From IMG/VR virus record IMGVR_UViG_3300044716_000883, positions 62,001 through 126,000 of that record: a DNA stretch of 64,000 nucleotides; one strand, 5' to 3'. Below, piece after piece: positions 49,952 through 60,700 of this stretch; positions within the stretch are counted from its first letter, which is position 1, and each line of letters opens with the position of its first letter. This DNA comes from a virus. A model generated the notes under the pieces. The model had not been told where the DNA came from. It made no database searches and saw only the letters and a list, made by a program, of their open reading frames with translations. The translations under genes and the position numbers were made by a program.

Positions 49952-51946
49952 ATGGCAAAAATTGCTCAAAACATTAAAAATCTATATGACGTATATAGTG
50001 GTGATTCTTTTAGATTTTTACCAATCATTGCTGGCAACACTCCATTTGGATATTACGACAATGATACAGAATTTGTAAGAGATGCCAGAAGTGTATGTGG
50101 TTTTGTTGCTATCCATTTAGGAATTGGTGGATTAAAAAAAACACCTATAAACGCTGTCAGTGACATGACAGTACTTGCTACTTTTGAAGAAGCAGTTACC
50201 ACTTATGGTAACATGGTTTACCAATACAAAATTAGAGATAACTATATTAATATGGAAGGTGGTGATACATTACCTTTCATGAATAATACTACCACATTTG
50301 TTGTTAGTGATGATATTAATTCTCCTGTAAGTTGGTCTGCAGCTAGAAATGCAACCTGGAAAGAAATTGAATATGATGTTGCATATTCTCAATCAATTGT
50401 AGATAGTGAAATTTTTGTTATATCATCATCAGTATCTGATTACATTGCTCCTGATTTTGATTATATTAAATCATTTGGTTTTACATCTCCTTATTCTAGT
50501 TCATTATATGGTTTTTTAGATTTAAACCAATATAATAATAACCAATTTAATAGAATTGGTGGACCAACTGTCAGAACTCCTTATTATAATGTTAATAGTG
50601 GATCTTATGATTTTAGTAGCTACACAGCTGCTAATAGTGTGTTTTCAATCACAGGTAGTAATACAGTTAAAATACAATTTAAAATAACAGCATCAACTGA
50701 AACAGATACTGCAACTATATTTTATATTCCAACGGGTAGTACATCAGCTCTTACAGCACAAAATATTGCTAATAAAATAACAAATGTTTCTCTTGGAACT
50801 TTTGGTACAGCAGTAGCAGTAACAACCGGATCTACACCTACAACATTATCATTTACTTCATCCTTATCTCTTAATTACAATATTGCTAATTATAAAGTAA
50901 ATAATACAACAATATTTTCAAATGTAACATCAGGGTCTAATTTTGAAATAACAGAAGGTAATACCTATGTTTATTATTTTCCAACCGATCCTTTAATACA
51001 AGGTGGATCTAATGTATTTGGCACTGACCCAATCCCTACAACATACATCCAATCAAACCTAAACCCAGCATTAAACGATAAAATAATAAGTAATAACTTT
51101 ACTACTATAACATCCGTTATTGCTGATGGTTATGGTGCTGAAGCTGAAGTTGGTGGTAGTTATGATGTTAAAAAAGGGAAATTAGATGTAAAAGCTGGTA
51201 CTCAAGATTATGATTTAAATGCTTGGGCTGCTGTTTCTGCATCATTAAGCGGAAGTGGAGATAGAATTGAAATTAGAAGAATATTTCACGAACAATCACC
51301 TGCAATTGCTCGTTATTTTGATCCATATGCGGGTACAGGTACTGGTATTCAATCATTACTTGAAACATTTGGGTTTGGTCAATTTTCTCCTGGTATTAAT
51401 TTCTTACTAATGCCTATATCGTTTGATGCTATGAAGCTTCAAGCAATTGAATTAAATGATCAAATCAGAAAATCAGGATATTCATTTGATTTAGTAAATA
51501 ATCAATTAAAAATATTCCCTATCCCCGATAGAGATATGAATTATTACTTTGAATATGTTACTATAAGTCAAAAGAATGAAATCATTAGAGACACCAGACC
51601 TAATATTATTGCTGATGTAATGAGTGTTCCTTATAGAAATCCAATCTATATGAACATTAATACTGTTGGTAGAATGTGGATTTTTAAATACACAGCTGCA
51701 TTATGCAAAGAAATAGAAGGTGAATCAGTTTCAAAAATTGATGCTGGTACACCACCACAAACACCTTACTATAAAGGTGGTGAACTAATAGCATCTGCTA
51801 GAACAGAAAAAGAAAATCTAATTAACGAATTAAAGGAAATGTTGAATGAAACATCTCGTAGAAATCAACTAGAAAGAAAACAACTAGAATCACAATATCT
51901 ACGTGATACATTACAACAAGTACCTTTACCAATCTATATATTGTAA
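49952..51946 (+). CDS. Neck or head-completion protein (gp13-like candidate)
   Basis: This 664-residue structural protein has an N-terminal part (SFRFLPIIAGNTPFGYYDND) and a long Ser/Thr-rich middle. The conserved-looking C-terminal core is RRIFHEQSPAIARYFDPYAG, then FGFGQFSPGINFLLMPISFD, then IELNDQIRKSGYSFDLVNNQ and FPIPDRDMNYYFEYV, which I associate with neck proteins of marine T4-like phages. The tail is helical (ENLINELKEMLNETSRRNQL). It is much longer than T4 gp13 (309 residues) because of the middle insertion. It is coupled to the next gene by TAATG. Confidence 0.6.
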   Translation: MAKIAQNIKNLYDVYSGDSFRFLPIIAGNTPFGYYDNDTEFVRDARSVCGFVAIHLGIGGLKKTPINAVSDMTVLATFEEAVTTYGNMVYQYKIRDNYINMEGGDTLPFMNNTTTFVVSDDINSPVSWSAARNATWKEIEYDVAYSQSIVDSEIFVISSSVSDYIAPDFDYIKSFGFTSPYSSSLYGFLDLNQYNNNQFNRIGGPTVRTPYYNVNSGSYDFSSYTAANSVFSITGSNTVKIQFKITASTETDTATIFYIPTGSTSALTAQNIANKITNVSLGTFGTAVAVTTGSTPTTLSFTSSLSLNYNIANYKVNNTTIFSNVTSGSNFEITEGNTYVYYFPTDPLIQGGSNVFGTDPIPTTYIQSNLNPALNDKIISNNFTTITSVIADGYGAEAEVGGSYDVKKGKLDVKAGTQDYDLNAWAAVSASLSGSGDRIEIRRIFHEQSPAIARYFDPYAGTGTGIQSLLETFGFGQFSPGINFLLMPISFDAMKLQAIELNDQIRKSGYSFDLVNNQLKIFPIPDRDMNYYFEYVTISQKNEIIRDTRPNIIADVMSVPYRNPIYMNINTVGRMWIFKYTAALCKEIEGESVSKIDAGTPPQTPYYKGGELIASARTEKENLINELKEMLNETSRRNQLERKQLESQYLRDTLQQVPLPIYIL

Positions 51947-52572
51947 TGAGATTATCATATTACCCTATATTACAATATGGACCTAATGATAAAAGGAAAA
52001 TTGGTCAAGGCCAAACCACAAAAATAGATGATGATATTGTTTTAGATCCCCCAGATCTGGGAGGAACTGGAACCGGAGCCCTAGACCCACCAATTTTATC
52101 CTCATCCTATGACCCAGGCCCTGGAAGTTCAGGCACTGTGCCTACACCACAAGCTGATAGAATATTACTTGGAGTAGTTCAGTATTATAAAATTGATTTG
52201 TATAACACTAAATCAAATCTTTATGGTGAATCAACTGAAAAGTGGTATTACCCCCCATATACTATAAACTGTAACATTGAAAGAAGTGATATTACTTTTA
52301 CAGACACTGAATATGGAGTTGATGAAAATCAAACAATAAATGTATTTGTTACAACAGATGAACTATATAAAAATAACATTACACCAGAAGTTGGAGATAT
52401 ATTTGTAGATGCAGGAAGATACTTTGAAGTAAATGGAGTAAATAAAATACTTACTCCTGATCAGCTTGGAGGATTCCAAACAAACGGATCACCAGTATAT
52501 GTTATAGACTATGTTATAACTGGATATTTAACAAGAACAAGCAAATTAAACTTAGTAAAATATAGCTCATAA
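51946..52572 (+). CDS. Neck protein (gp14-like)
   Basis: This 208-residue protein has a Gly/Pro-rich loop (residues 30-65). LLGVVQYYKIDLYNTKSNLY, then GESTEKWYYPPYTINCNIER, then EYGVDENQTINVFVTTDEL and VGDIFVDAGRYFEVNGV follow, a pattern matching gp14 neck proteins. It should join the portal vertex to the tail. One-base overlaps on both sides place it in a coupled neck operon. Confidence 0.72.
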   Translation: MRLSYYPILQYGPNDKRKIGQGQTTKIDDDIVLDPPDLGGTGTGALDPPILSSSYDPGPGSSGTVPTPQADRILLGVVQYYKIDLYNTKSNLYGESTEKWYYPPYTINCNIERSDITFTDTEYGVDENQTINVFVTTDELYKNNITPEVGDIFVDAGRYFEVNGVNKILTPDQLGGFQTNGSPVYVIDYVITGYLTRTSKLNLVKYSS

Positions 52573-52913
52573 TGGGATTATTAGGTAAAATATTATTAAA
52601 CGAAGGTATAACCATTTTTAAATGTGATATTCTTGTAAAAACAGCTGCCGATCAAAACAAGGTAGAAATTTACAATGAAATTAGAGCATTAGAAAATGTT
52701 GTGGTTGTTACTATTGAGCAAAGTGATTTCTTAAATAGAAAAGCAACTCCACAACACGAATATTCTTTATTAAAATTAAAGTATATTGGTAGAGGTGATG
52801 CTAAAACATCAATTAAACAAATTGGTATTGATGCTGTAACTAAAAATAGAATACCGGGATTATTGCAATTTATTCCTCGTTATGACACAATTGTTAAAGT
52901 AGGATCTTATTAA
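52572..52913 (+). CDS. Small ACT-like protein in the neck operon
   Basis: This 113-residue alpha/beta protein begins with a targeting-like stretch (MGLLGKILLNEG). FKCDILVKTAADQNKVEIYN, then EIRALENVVVVTIEQ follows the strand-helix-strand order of ACT-type folds, although ligand residues are not evident. KLKYIGRGDAKTSIKQIGID comes later. Its place between the gp14- and gp15-like genes is constant-looking for this group, but the function is unknown to me. Confidence 0.65.
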   Translation: MGLLGKILLNEGITIFKCDILVKTAADQNKVEIYNEIRALENVVVVTIEQSDFLNRKATPQHEYSLLKLKYIGRGDAKTSIKQIGIDAVTKNRIPGLLQFIPRYDTIVKVGSY

Positions 52914-52922
52914 AAATAGTAA

Positions 52923-54176
52923 ATGAGAGATAGAAAACCCATACCTAAAAACCAATCTGAAATCACTCAGGCTGCCTTAAATGATGCTTATCTTACTTCA
53001 CGAGGTAAACCAACTATTGACTCTGCTACTCAAAGACACGAGAATAGAGCGTTACAAACTACTCGTAAAACTGATAAGGTAAAAGATATTTCTATTGGTT
53101 TAAAGGATATTGATTACGCTATCAAGTATTATTTTGATAATATCATTAAACCAACAGTAGTACAGGACGGACAAAAAATGGATGTTCCCATTAAATATGC
53201 TTCTCCTGAACGTTGGAAATCAGTACAACAAGATGGATACTATAGAGATACTAATGGTAAATTAGTACTGCCCATTATTATATATAAAAGAGATAATGTT
53301 GAAAAAAACCGTAGTTTAGGTAATAAAATAGATGGTAATGCCGCATCACTATTTCAAGTATTTGAAACTAGATACAACCAAAGAAACCAATACGATAAAT
53401 TTTCTATTTTAAATAATAGAATTCCATCAAAACAATACTATGTTTCTGTTGTACCTGATTATGTAACAATTACTTATTCTGTTTCTATATTTACAAACTA
53501 TGTAGAACAAAACAATAAAATTATTGAAGCAATAGAATTTGCTTCTGATTCATATTGGGGTGATGAAAATAAATGGCATTTTAGAACAACATTAGATAGT
53601 TTCTCTACTACAAACATTATTAACAGCGGTGAAGATAAAGCAGCAGTAACTACTGTTACTTTAAAAGTAAACGGATATTTAATTGCTGATAGTGTTAATA
53701 GTGCTTTAGCAAATACTAATATGCATTATTCACCAGCTCAAGTTGTATTTGGTTTAGAAACTACCCCAGATCTAAAGACTATTTCTCCTAAAACTCAAAT
53801 GCCTGAGAGTAATAGTGCTAGATCAACTTCATTTATTGGAGATGGAGTTAGTATAAGAAATACTATTGTTACTGGTGCCGCTCTTGCTGACTTAACATAT
53901 CTTAACACTAATAAAGCATTACTAGCTACATCAATTACGGCCCCTAATATTATTAATATCGCTGGAGCTAGTATCCTAGACCCCGCTCTTTCATCATCAT
54001 TACCAGCAACAACCATAAATAATTTTATTATTTACGCAAACGGAGTATTAATACCTTCTAGTTTAGCAACACTTGTTCCTTATAGTGGTGGTGTATCTAT
54101 TCAAATCAATATAGCAGCATTAGGATATCCACTACAACCTGATTATCAAGTAATAGTAATAGGTAAATTTCAATAA
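52923..54176 (+). CDS. gp15-like tail-sheath terminator with extra C-terminal domain
   Basis: This 417-residue protein has a core with DIDYAIKYYFDNIIKPTVVQ, VPIKYASPERWKSVQQDGYY and LVLPIIIYKRDNVEKN, then VVPDYVTITYSVSIFTNYVE. These features resemble proximal tail-sheath stabilisers (T4 gp15, 272 residues). From about residue 330 an additional domain ends PDYQVIVIGKFQ. The next gene encodes a related copy of that domain on its own. Confidence 0.68.
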   Translation: MRDRKPIPKNQSEITQAALNDAYLTSRGKPTIDSATQRHENRALQTTRKTDKVKDISIGLKDIDYAIKYYFDNIIKPTVVQDGQKMDVPIKYASPERWKSVQQDGYYRDTNGKLVLPIIIYKRDNVEKNRSLGNKIDGNAASLFQVFETRYNQRNQYDKFSILNNRIPSKQYYVSVVPDYVTITYSVSIFTNYVEQNNKIIEAIEFASDSYWGDENKWHFRTTLDSFSTTNIINSGEDKAAVTTVTLKVNGYLIADSVNSALANTNMHYSPAQVVFGLETTPDLKTISPKTQMPESNSARSTSFIGDGVSIRNTIVTGAALADLTYLNTNKALLATSITAPNIINIAGASILDPALSSSLPATTINNFIIYANGVLIPSSLATLVPYSGGVSIQINIAALGYPLQPDYQVIVIGKFQ

Positions 54177-54177
54177 A

Positions 54178-54507
54178 ATGGTAAGTAATAATGTATTAAA
54201 TTTTAATAGCTTCTTTGATACTGATATTCTTTCTTATGTGAATACTAACATAACTAAGACAGCAGATATTGTAACAGCACCAAACAAAGCTATTTTTACT
54301 GGCGCTAGTATACTTTTAGCACCTTCTATTTTACCACCAACATCTATTAGCAATTTTAATTTTTTTATTAACACTCAACATATTCCTTCATCCCAAGTTA
54401 CATTAGCATCTTATGTAGATCGTATAGAAATTACATTTGATACAAATCAAGTAGGTTTTACATTACTACCTAGCGATGAAGTAATAGCAATTGGTAAATT
54501 TCAATAA
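54178..54507 (+). CDS. Stand-alone copy of the gp15-like protein's C-terminal domain
   Basis: This 109-residue protein aligns over its last 70 residues with the end of the preceding protein: ASILLAPSILPPTSISNFNF against ASILDPALSSSLPATTINNF, and EVIAIGKFQ against QVIVIGKFQ. Both end in the same IGKFQ. It is probably a small virion protein formed by domain duplication. It lies 1 nt after its relative. Confidence 0.75.
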   Translation: MVSNNVLNFNSFFDTDILSYVNTNITKTADIVTAPNKAIFTGASILLAPSILPPTSISNFNFFINTQHIPSSQVTLASYVDRIEITFDTNQVGFTLLPSDEVIAIGKFQ

Positions 54508-54509
54508 CA

Positions 54510-54713
54510 ATGGCATTAATTAGATTAGAACAAATATTATTACCTTTGCGCTACGATAGTGGAAGTGGTGTACTAGAACTTAAAGCGGATGCTGCTAAAA
54601 CTGCTAGCTTTACTGAATTTAGAGTAAGCGGCTCCATTGTATCTTCAGGCTCAGTTTATATTGTACAATCAGGCTCACTAGAAGGTAATCCAGTGGACGG
54701 GGGGTCATTCTAG
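54510..54713 (+). CDS. Small Ser/Gly-rich structural protein
   Basis: This 67-residue protein starts MALIRLEQILLPLRYDSGSG and continues with beta-type sequence (FRVSGSIVSSGSVYIVQSGS) resembling the repeats of the giant fibre encoded next. It may cap or connect that fibre. Gene spacing (2 nt) ties it to the neck operon. Confidence 0.65.
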   Translation: MALIRLEQILLPLRYDSGSGVLELKADAAKTASFTEFRVSGSIVSSGSVYIVQSGSLEGNPVDGGSF

Positions 54714-54716
54714 GTC

Positions 54717-54724
54717 ATATTTAT
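54717..54724 (+). promoter_or_regulatory. ATATTTAT motif, 58 nt before the giant fibre gene
   Basis: The octamer is followed by two perfect palindromes in the leader, at 54728-54743 and 54753-54762. Confidence 0.4.
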
Positions 54725-54727
54725 ATG

Positions 54728-54743
54728 CGACTTATATAAGTCG
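54728..54743. promoter_or_regulatory. 16-bp perfect palindrome CGACTTATATAAGTCG
   Basis: This perfect inverted repeat lies in the leader of the fibre gene, just after ATATTTAT. A second palindrome, GGTATATACC, lies at 54753-54762. They could be an operator, an RNA hairpin in the leader, or a processing site. There is no T run. Confidence 0.4.
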
Positions 54744-54782
54744 TAGAATCCCGGTATATACCATTAAATAGGATCCATAGAT

Positions 54783-57700
54783 ATGGCAGTAAACATTAAA
54801 TTAAAACGCAGTGCCGTTCCTGGCAACGTTCCTGACACCTCTCAGTTAGAGTTAGGTGAAATAGCTCTTAATACCCACGACGGTAAAGCTTTCTTTAAAC
54901 AAGACGTTAATGGACTACAATCCATTGTAGAATTAGCTTCTTTTACTAGTGGCTCATCAGTCGCTTCAGCATCTTACGCTGCTTACGCTGATTATGCTGC
55001 TAATGCGGGGACCGCCAATACTGCTTCTTATGTTAATAACGCCATATCTTCTTCATTTGCCACAACAGCATCGTATGCTCCTGGATCAGATACAGCCACA
55101 AGTGCTTCTTATGCTGCAACAGCATCATCTGCTAACAATTTTTTAGTAAGAGGTACATTAACTGCTCAAACTATTGTTGCTCAATACATTACCTCTTCAA
55201 CAAGTTTTATTACAGGTTCTACTAAGTTTGGATCAATAATTTCAAATACTCATGAATTTACGGGTAGCATTAGTGTTAGTGGATCATTAGGAATAAATGG
55301 GATTGATTACGGAACAACATCAGCCTCTTTTGATACTCGTATTAATAATAATAGTTCAAGTATAGCAATACTTAGTGCTTCTCTTTTAGGAGAAACCGCA
55401 GCTATTTTTACTATTCTTTCTGGTCAAAGTAGTAGCATAAGTTCTTTAAGTTCTTCATTTTTAGCTTTTAGCAGTTCATATAATACAGGATCATTTAGTG
55501 GTTCCTTTAGTGGTTCCTTGTTTGGAAGTGCTAGTTGGGCTCTAGATGCTGTTGATACTATAAATGCTCCTAGATATACTTTAACATCTTCATTTCAAAA
55601 CTTTACACAATCTTATTATAGTGACAGTGCTTCTGTTAGTACAAGAGTAACAAATTTAGAACAATTTAGCTCTAGCTTAGATGCAACATTCGCAACGGAT
55701 GCTCAATTAAACGATGCTACTGCTTCATTAAGTGGATCTATATCATATCTAAGCGCTAGTTTCTTAATTGATAGTGCCTCATTCAATACTCGTATTAATA
55801 ATAACAGTTCAAGCATTGATTTATTAAGTGGAAGCTATTTGGCTTCAAGTTCATCGTTTGACACTCGCATTATCAATAATAGTTCAAGCATTGGTTTGTT
55901 GAGCGGTAGTTACTTAGCATCCTCCTCTTCATTTGACACTCGCATTATCAACAATAGCTCAAGTATTGCTTTATTAAGTGGTAGTTATTTAGCTGATTCT
56001 TCGTCATTTGATACCCGTATCTTAAACAATAGTTCAAGCATCGGTTTACTAAGCGGAAGTTACTTAGCTTCAAGTGCATCGTTTGACACTCGTATTATTA
56101 ATAACAGTTCTAGCATCGGTTTATTGAGTGGTAGCTATTTGGCTTCAAGTGCATCATTTGACACTCGTATTATTAATAATAGTTCAAGCATTGCTTTATT
56201 AAGTGGCTCTTACTTATCAGATAGTGCCTCTTTCAACACTCGTATTAACAATAATAGCTCTAGTATTGGGTTGTTAAGCGGTAGCTATTTAGCTTCAAGT
56301 GCTTCATTCGATACAAGAATACTTAACAACAGCAGCTCCATTGGATCTCTATCAGGCAGTTTCTTAAGTGTTAGTTCTTCTAACTCAACTAGAATATCTA
56401 ATCTAGAACAATTTAGCTCATCATTAGATACAATATTTGCTACTGATGCTGATTTAAATGCCTTAAGTTCTAGTTTCAATACATTCTCTAGCTCAATTAA
56501 TAGTTGGACTGGTTCTTCAACTTCACAATTTGGAGGTACAGCATCTTATTCTAACACTTCTATAAGTGCTTCTTATGCTGCAACAGCATCCTCAGCAGAT
56601 AACTTTTTAGTAAGAGGAACTCTTACAGCACAAACAATTATAGCCCAATATATTACTTCATCAGTTGAATTTGTAACTGGATCTACACATTTTGGAACAA
56701 CAATTGATAACACACATCAATTTACAGGTAGTGTTAGTATTAGTGGTTCATTAGGAATAAATGGTATTGACTATGCTTCAACATCAGCTTCATTTGATAC
56801 AAGAATATTAAACAATAGTAGTTCTATTGGTTTACTAAGCGGAAGCTACTTGGCTTCTTCTTCATCATTCGATACTCGTATTATCAATAATAGTAGCAGT
56901 ATCGGTCTTTTAAGTGGTAGTTATTTGGCTAGTTCTGCGTCATTTGACACTAGAATTTTAAATAACAGCTCTAGCATTGGTTTGCTAAGCGGCAGTTACT
57001 TAGCTTCAAGCGCATCCTTTGACACTCGTATCTTGAACAATAGTTCAAGTATTGGTTTGCTAAGCGGCAGTTACTTAGCTGATAGTGCTTCATTCGATAC
57101 AAGAATACTTAATAATAGTTCAAGTATAGGGTCTCTATCAGGTAGTTTCTTAAGCGTTAGTTCTTCTAACTCAATAAGAATAACAGACTTAGAAGCATTT
57201 AGTTCATCATTAGATGCAACGTATGCAACTGATGCTCAATTAAATGCAGCTACTGCTTCATTAAGTAGCTCAATAGCAATATTATCTTCTTCATATACTT
57301 CTTTTAGCAGTTCATTCTCTACAGGTTCCTTTACTGGTTCTTTCAATGGAGATTTTACAGGATCATTAAATAATCTACAAGGTACAGCTAGACATATTCC
57401 ATTCTTTAGTTCATCTCAAGTATTGGATGATAGTTCAATATATCAAGTTGGTAATGAAAGTGTTGCTATTAATCAAAATGCTGTTACGTCAGCAGCTCCT
57501 GAAGCATTATATGTTTGGCAACCAAATACATCTTCATTCAATGTAATTAGTGGTAAAGGTAATCTAGATAACTACCTACAATTAAACATCCAGAATACCA
57601 ATCAAGGATCTACAGCATCATCTGACATTGTAGCTACAGCAAATAACGGTAACGAATTTAGTAACTACATTAATATGGGTATCAACAGTGAAAACTTTAG

Positions 57701-60700
57701 TGGTTTTCTTGGTGGGCCTAATGATGCTTATTTATTTTCTACTGGTAGTGAGTTTCATATTGGTAATATCACCCCAGGTAAACACTTAGGTTTCTTTGTA
57801 GGTGGTGGAGATGTAGATACAGGTAATAAATTTGCTTTATATCCTACAAACCAACACCAAATGACTGGTTCATTAGATGTAAGTGGTAGTGTAAAAGCAT
57901 TTTCATTTACTGGTTCTTTATTTGGAACTGCTAGTTGGGCTAATAATGCTATAACAGCATCTTATGCTTTAAATGCTATAAGTGCTTCATTTGCATCAAG
58001 TGGTTTAGGAGTATTTAGTGGATCATTTAGTGGATCATTCTTCGGTAATGGAGGTGGTTTAACAAATATACCTGCTTCAAGCGTTGTAGGATTAAATTTA
58101 TCTCAAATTTCTTCTGGTAGTGTAACTGCTTCTGTAGACCCAGCTTATGGATTTAAAGTAAACAGCAACACAACTATTTCAGGTTCAACCCAAATAACTG
58201 GATCTTTAGGTGTAACAGGATCTGTTAGTATAGCAGGAACAGGTACAGTATTATCCGCTAATGTAGATACAATCGTATTTACAGGTTCATTTGCTCAATC
58301 AGGATCAGTAACAGTAAACGGTAATATTACTTCTACTGGTACTATTACAGCTCAAACATTAAATGTTCAAACTATAACATCATCTGTTAGTTTTATAACA
58401 GGATCATCTAAGTTTGGATCAATAATTTCAAATACACATCAATTTACGGGTAGTATTTTAGTGAGTGGATCTTTAGCTGTTAATGATTCTAACGTTATTT
58501 TAACTAACCAGACATCATCAATGTCTGTGCTAAGTGCTTCATTTGCATCAACCGCATCATATGTTACTTTAGCTCAAACTGCATCATATATTACTTTAGC
58601 TCAAACATCATCTTATGTAACATTAGCTCAAACAGCTTCATACGTAGCAAATGCTCAAACTGCATCTTATGTATTAAATGCTGTAAGTGCTTCATATGCA
58701 TCAAATGCAGATTTACTAGATGGTAAAGACAGTACTATATTTGCAACTACAGGTTCAAATACATTTATAGGCACTCAAATAGTAACTGGAAGTTTATTTA
58801 CTAGTGGATCAAATTCATTAGTAGGAAACACTATATTAGATGGTACTATTGGAATTAACGGAAACTCAACTTTAACAGGTTCATTCCTAGTATCAGGTTC
58901 TACTACTCAAATAGGAAATAATACCCTAATAGGTAATACCTCATTAACAGGCTCATTTAAAATATCAGGTAGCGAGACTGTTACAGGATATATTCAATTT
59001 GAACCTGTAACAACAAACATTGATACATCAATATCTGCTTCATATATTTTTGTAAGTGGATCTACAAAGGACTTATATTTTAGCCAAAATAGTGCTGGAT
59101 ATAGTAATGTAACTCGTTTACGTTGGTTAGAAGGTAATTTATATACTGGTCTATTAAATGGTGGTTTAATTACTACTCAATCTTCTACTGTTTATCAAAT
59201 TGGTAGTGGTAGTGGTATTATTGTAGATTTAAACGCATCATTAAATGATAATCCATACCCAACAATCCAATACTTAAGTTGGGGAAATCTATCAGCTAGT
59301 ATTGCTCCTTTAACAGCATCATATCAACAAGCATTTGTTGGTATTGATTCATCAAACAACATTTACGCTCAAGGAATACCTTTTAGTAATGGTCAGTTTG
59401 ATACTATAATAAACATTGGTAACGTATTATTCCAAAACCAATCTACAATTAATGGTGTTAAAACTCAACCTTCTGTAGCTTATGGTTTTGAACAACAACA
59501 AAATGTATTTAATAGAGCATTCGGACCATTAAAATTATCAGGATATACTTTAGCACCTAGTGGATCTAGTACACGCGGTTTATTAGTAGGAAGTGGTACA
59601 GCTTATTCTCCAGGATCTAACTACGTTATAGATCCAAATGAACCTTATTACACAACTGATTCTGGTACTAGTGTATCAAAAATATTTAGATATTACCAAT
59701 CAGGATCTAGTTGGGTTTATTTAACAAACGCAGGTGCTGGATATACAGCAATTGATCCAACTCAATATTCTAATAATGGTACTTTATCAGGTGTAGCTAA
59801 TGGTGAATGGTCAATCCAACGTGTATTTTGGTTCCCTAACTCCGTTACAAAAGCTATAGTAGTTTATTATGGTAATACAGTATTTGCAACTGAAGCAGAA
59901 GCTATTGCTAATATCAACATAGAATCATTTGTTGAAGCACCTAATACCGCAGCTAACGCTATATATTTAGGTAGTATTGTAATTAAAGGAAATGGTGTGT
60001 TTACTGCACCTACCGAATTTACAATAGTACCTGGAGGCTTATTTAGACAAGTAGGAGGAACTGGTGGTGGTGGTTCGGTAATCACACAAACTCTATCAGG
60101 TTTATCTGATGTATTAATATCAGGCCCTACAAGTGGTCAAGCTTTAGTGTATGATTCTACAGCGGCTAAATGGGAAAATAAATCATTTATTAGTGCTTCT
60201 ATCTCAGGAAATGCTGCAACCGCAACAACTGCATCATACGCAGCAAACGTTCCTGAAACAGCATCTTATGCACTATCTGCCAACTCAGCTTCATACGCTA
60301 TAACGGCTTCATATGTTAGTCCTTACACCGAGATACTTTCAGCATCGTTTGCAACAACAGCGTCATATGTTAGTCCTTATACGACGATAATTTCATCTTC
60401 GTTTGCAACAACAGCATCATTTGCTTCAACTGTTAATTACGATAACCTTATAAGATCAGCTTCATTTGCTGAAACCGCTTCATACGTTAGTCCGTATACA
60501 ACAATAATTTCATCGTCATTCGCAACTACCGCCTCATACGTTAGTCCGTATACAGAAATATTTTCAGCATCGTTTGCAACAACAGCATCATATGCTTCAA
60601 CTGTTAACTATGACAATCTTATAAGATCGGCTTCGTTTGCTGAAACAGCGTCATATGTTAGTCCTTATACAATAATACTATCATCTTCGTTTGCTGAAAC

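Noticed and set aside
55779-57164. 75-bp fibre repeats as a CRISPR array or noncoding repeat
   Set aside because: The repeats are in frame, contiguous, without spacers, and conserved as protein rather than DNA.
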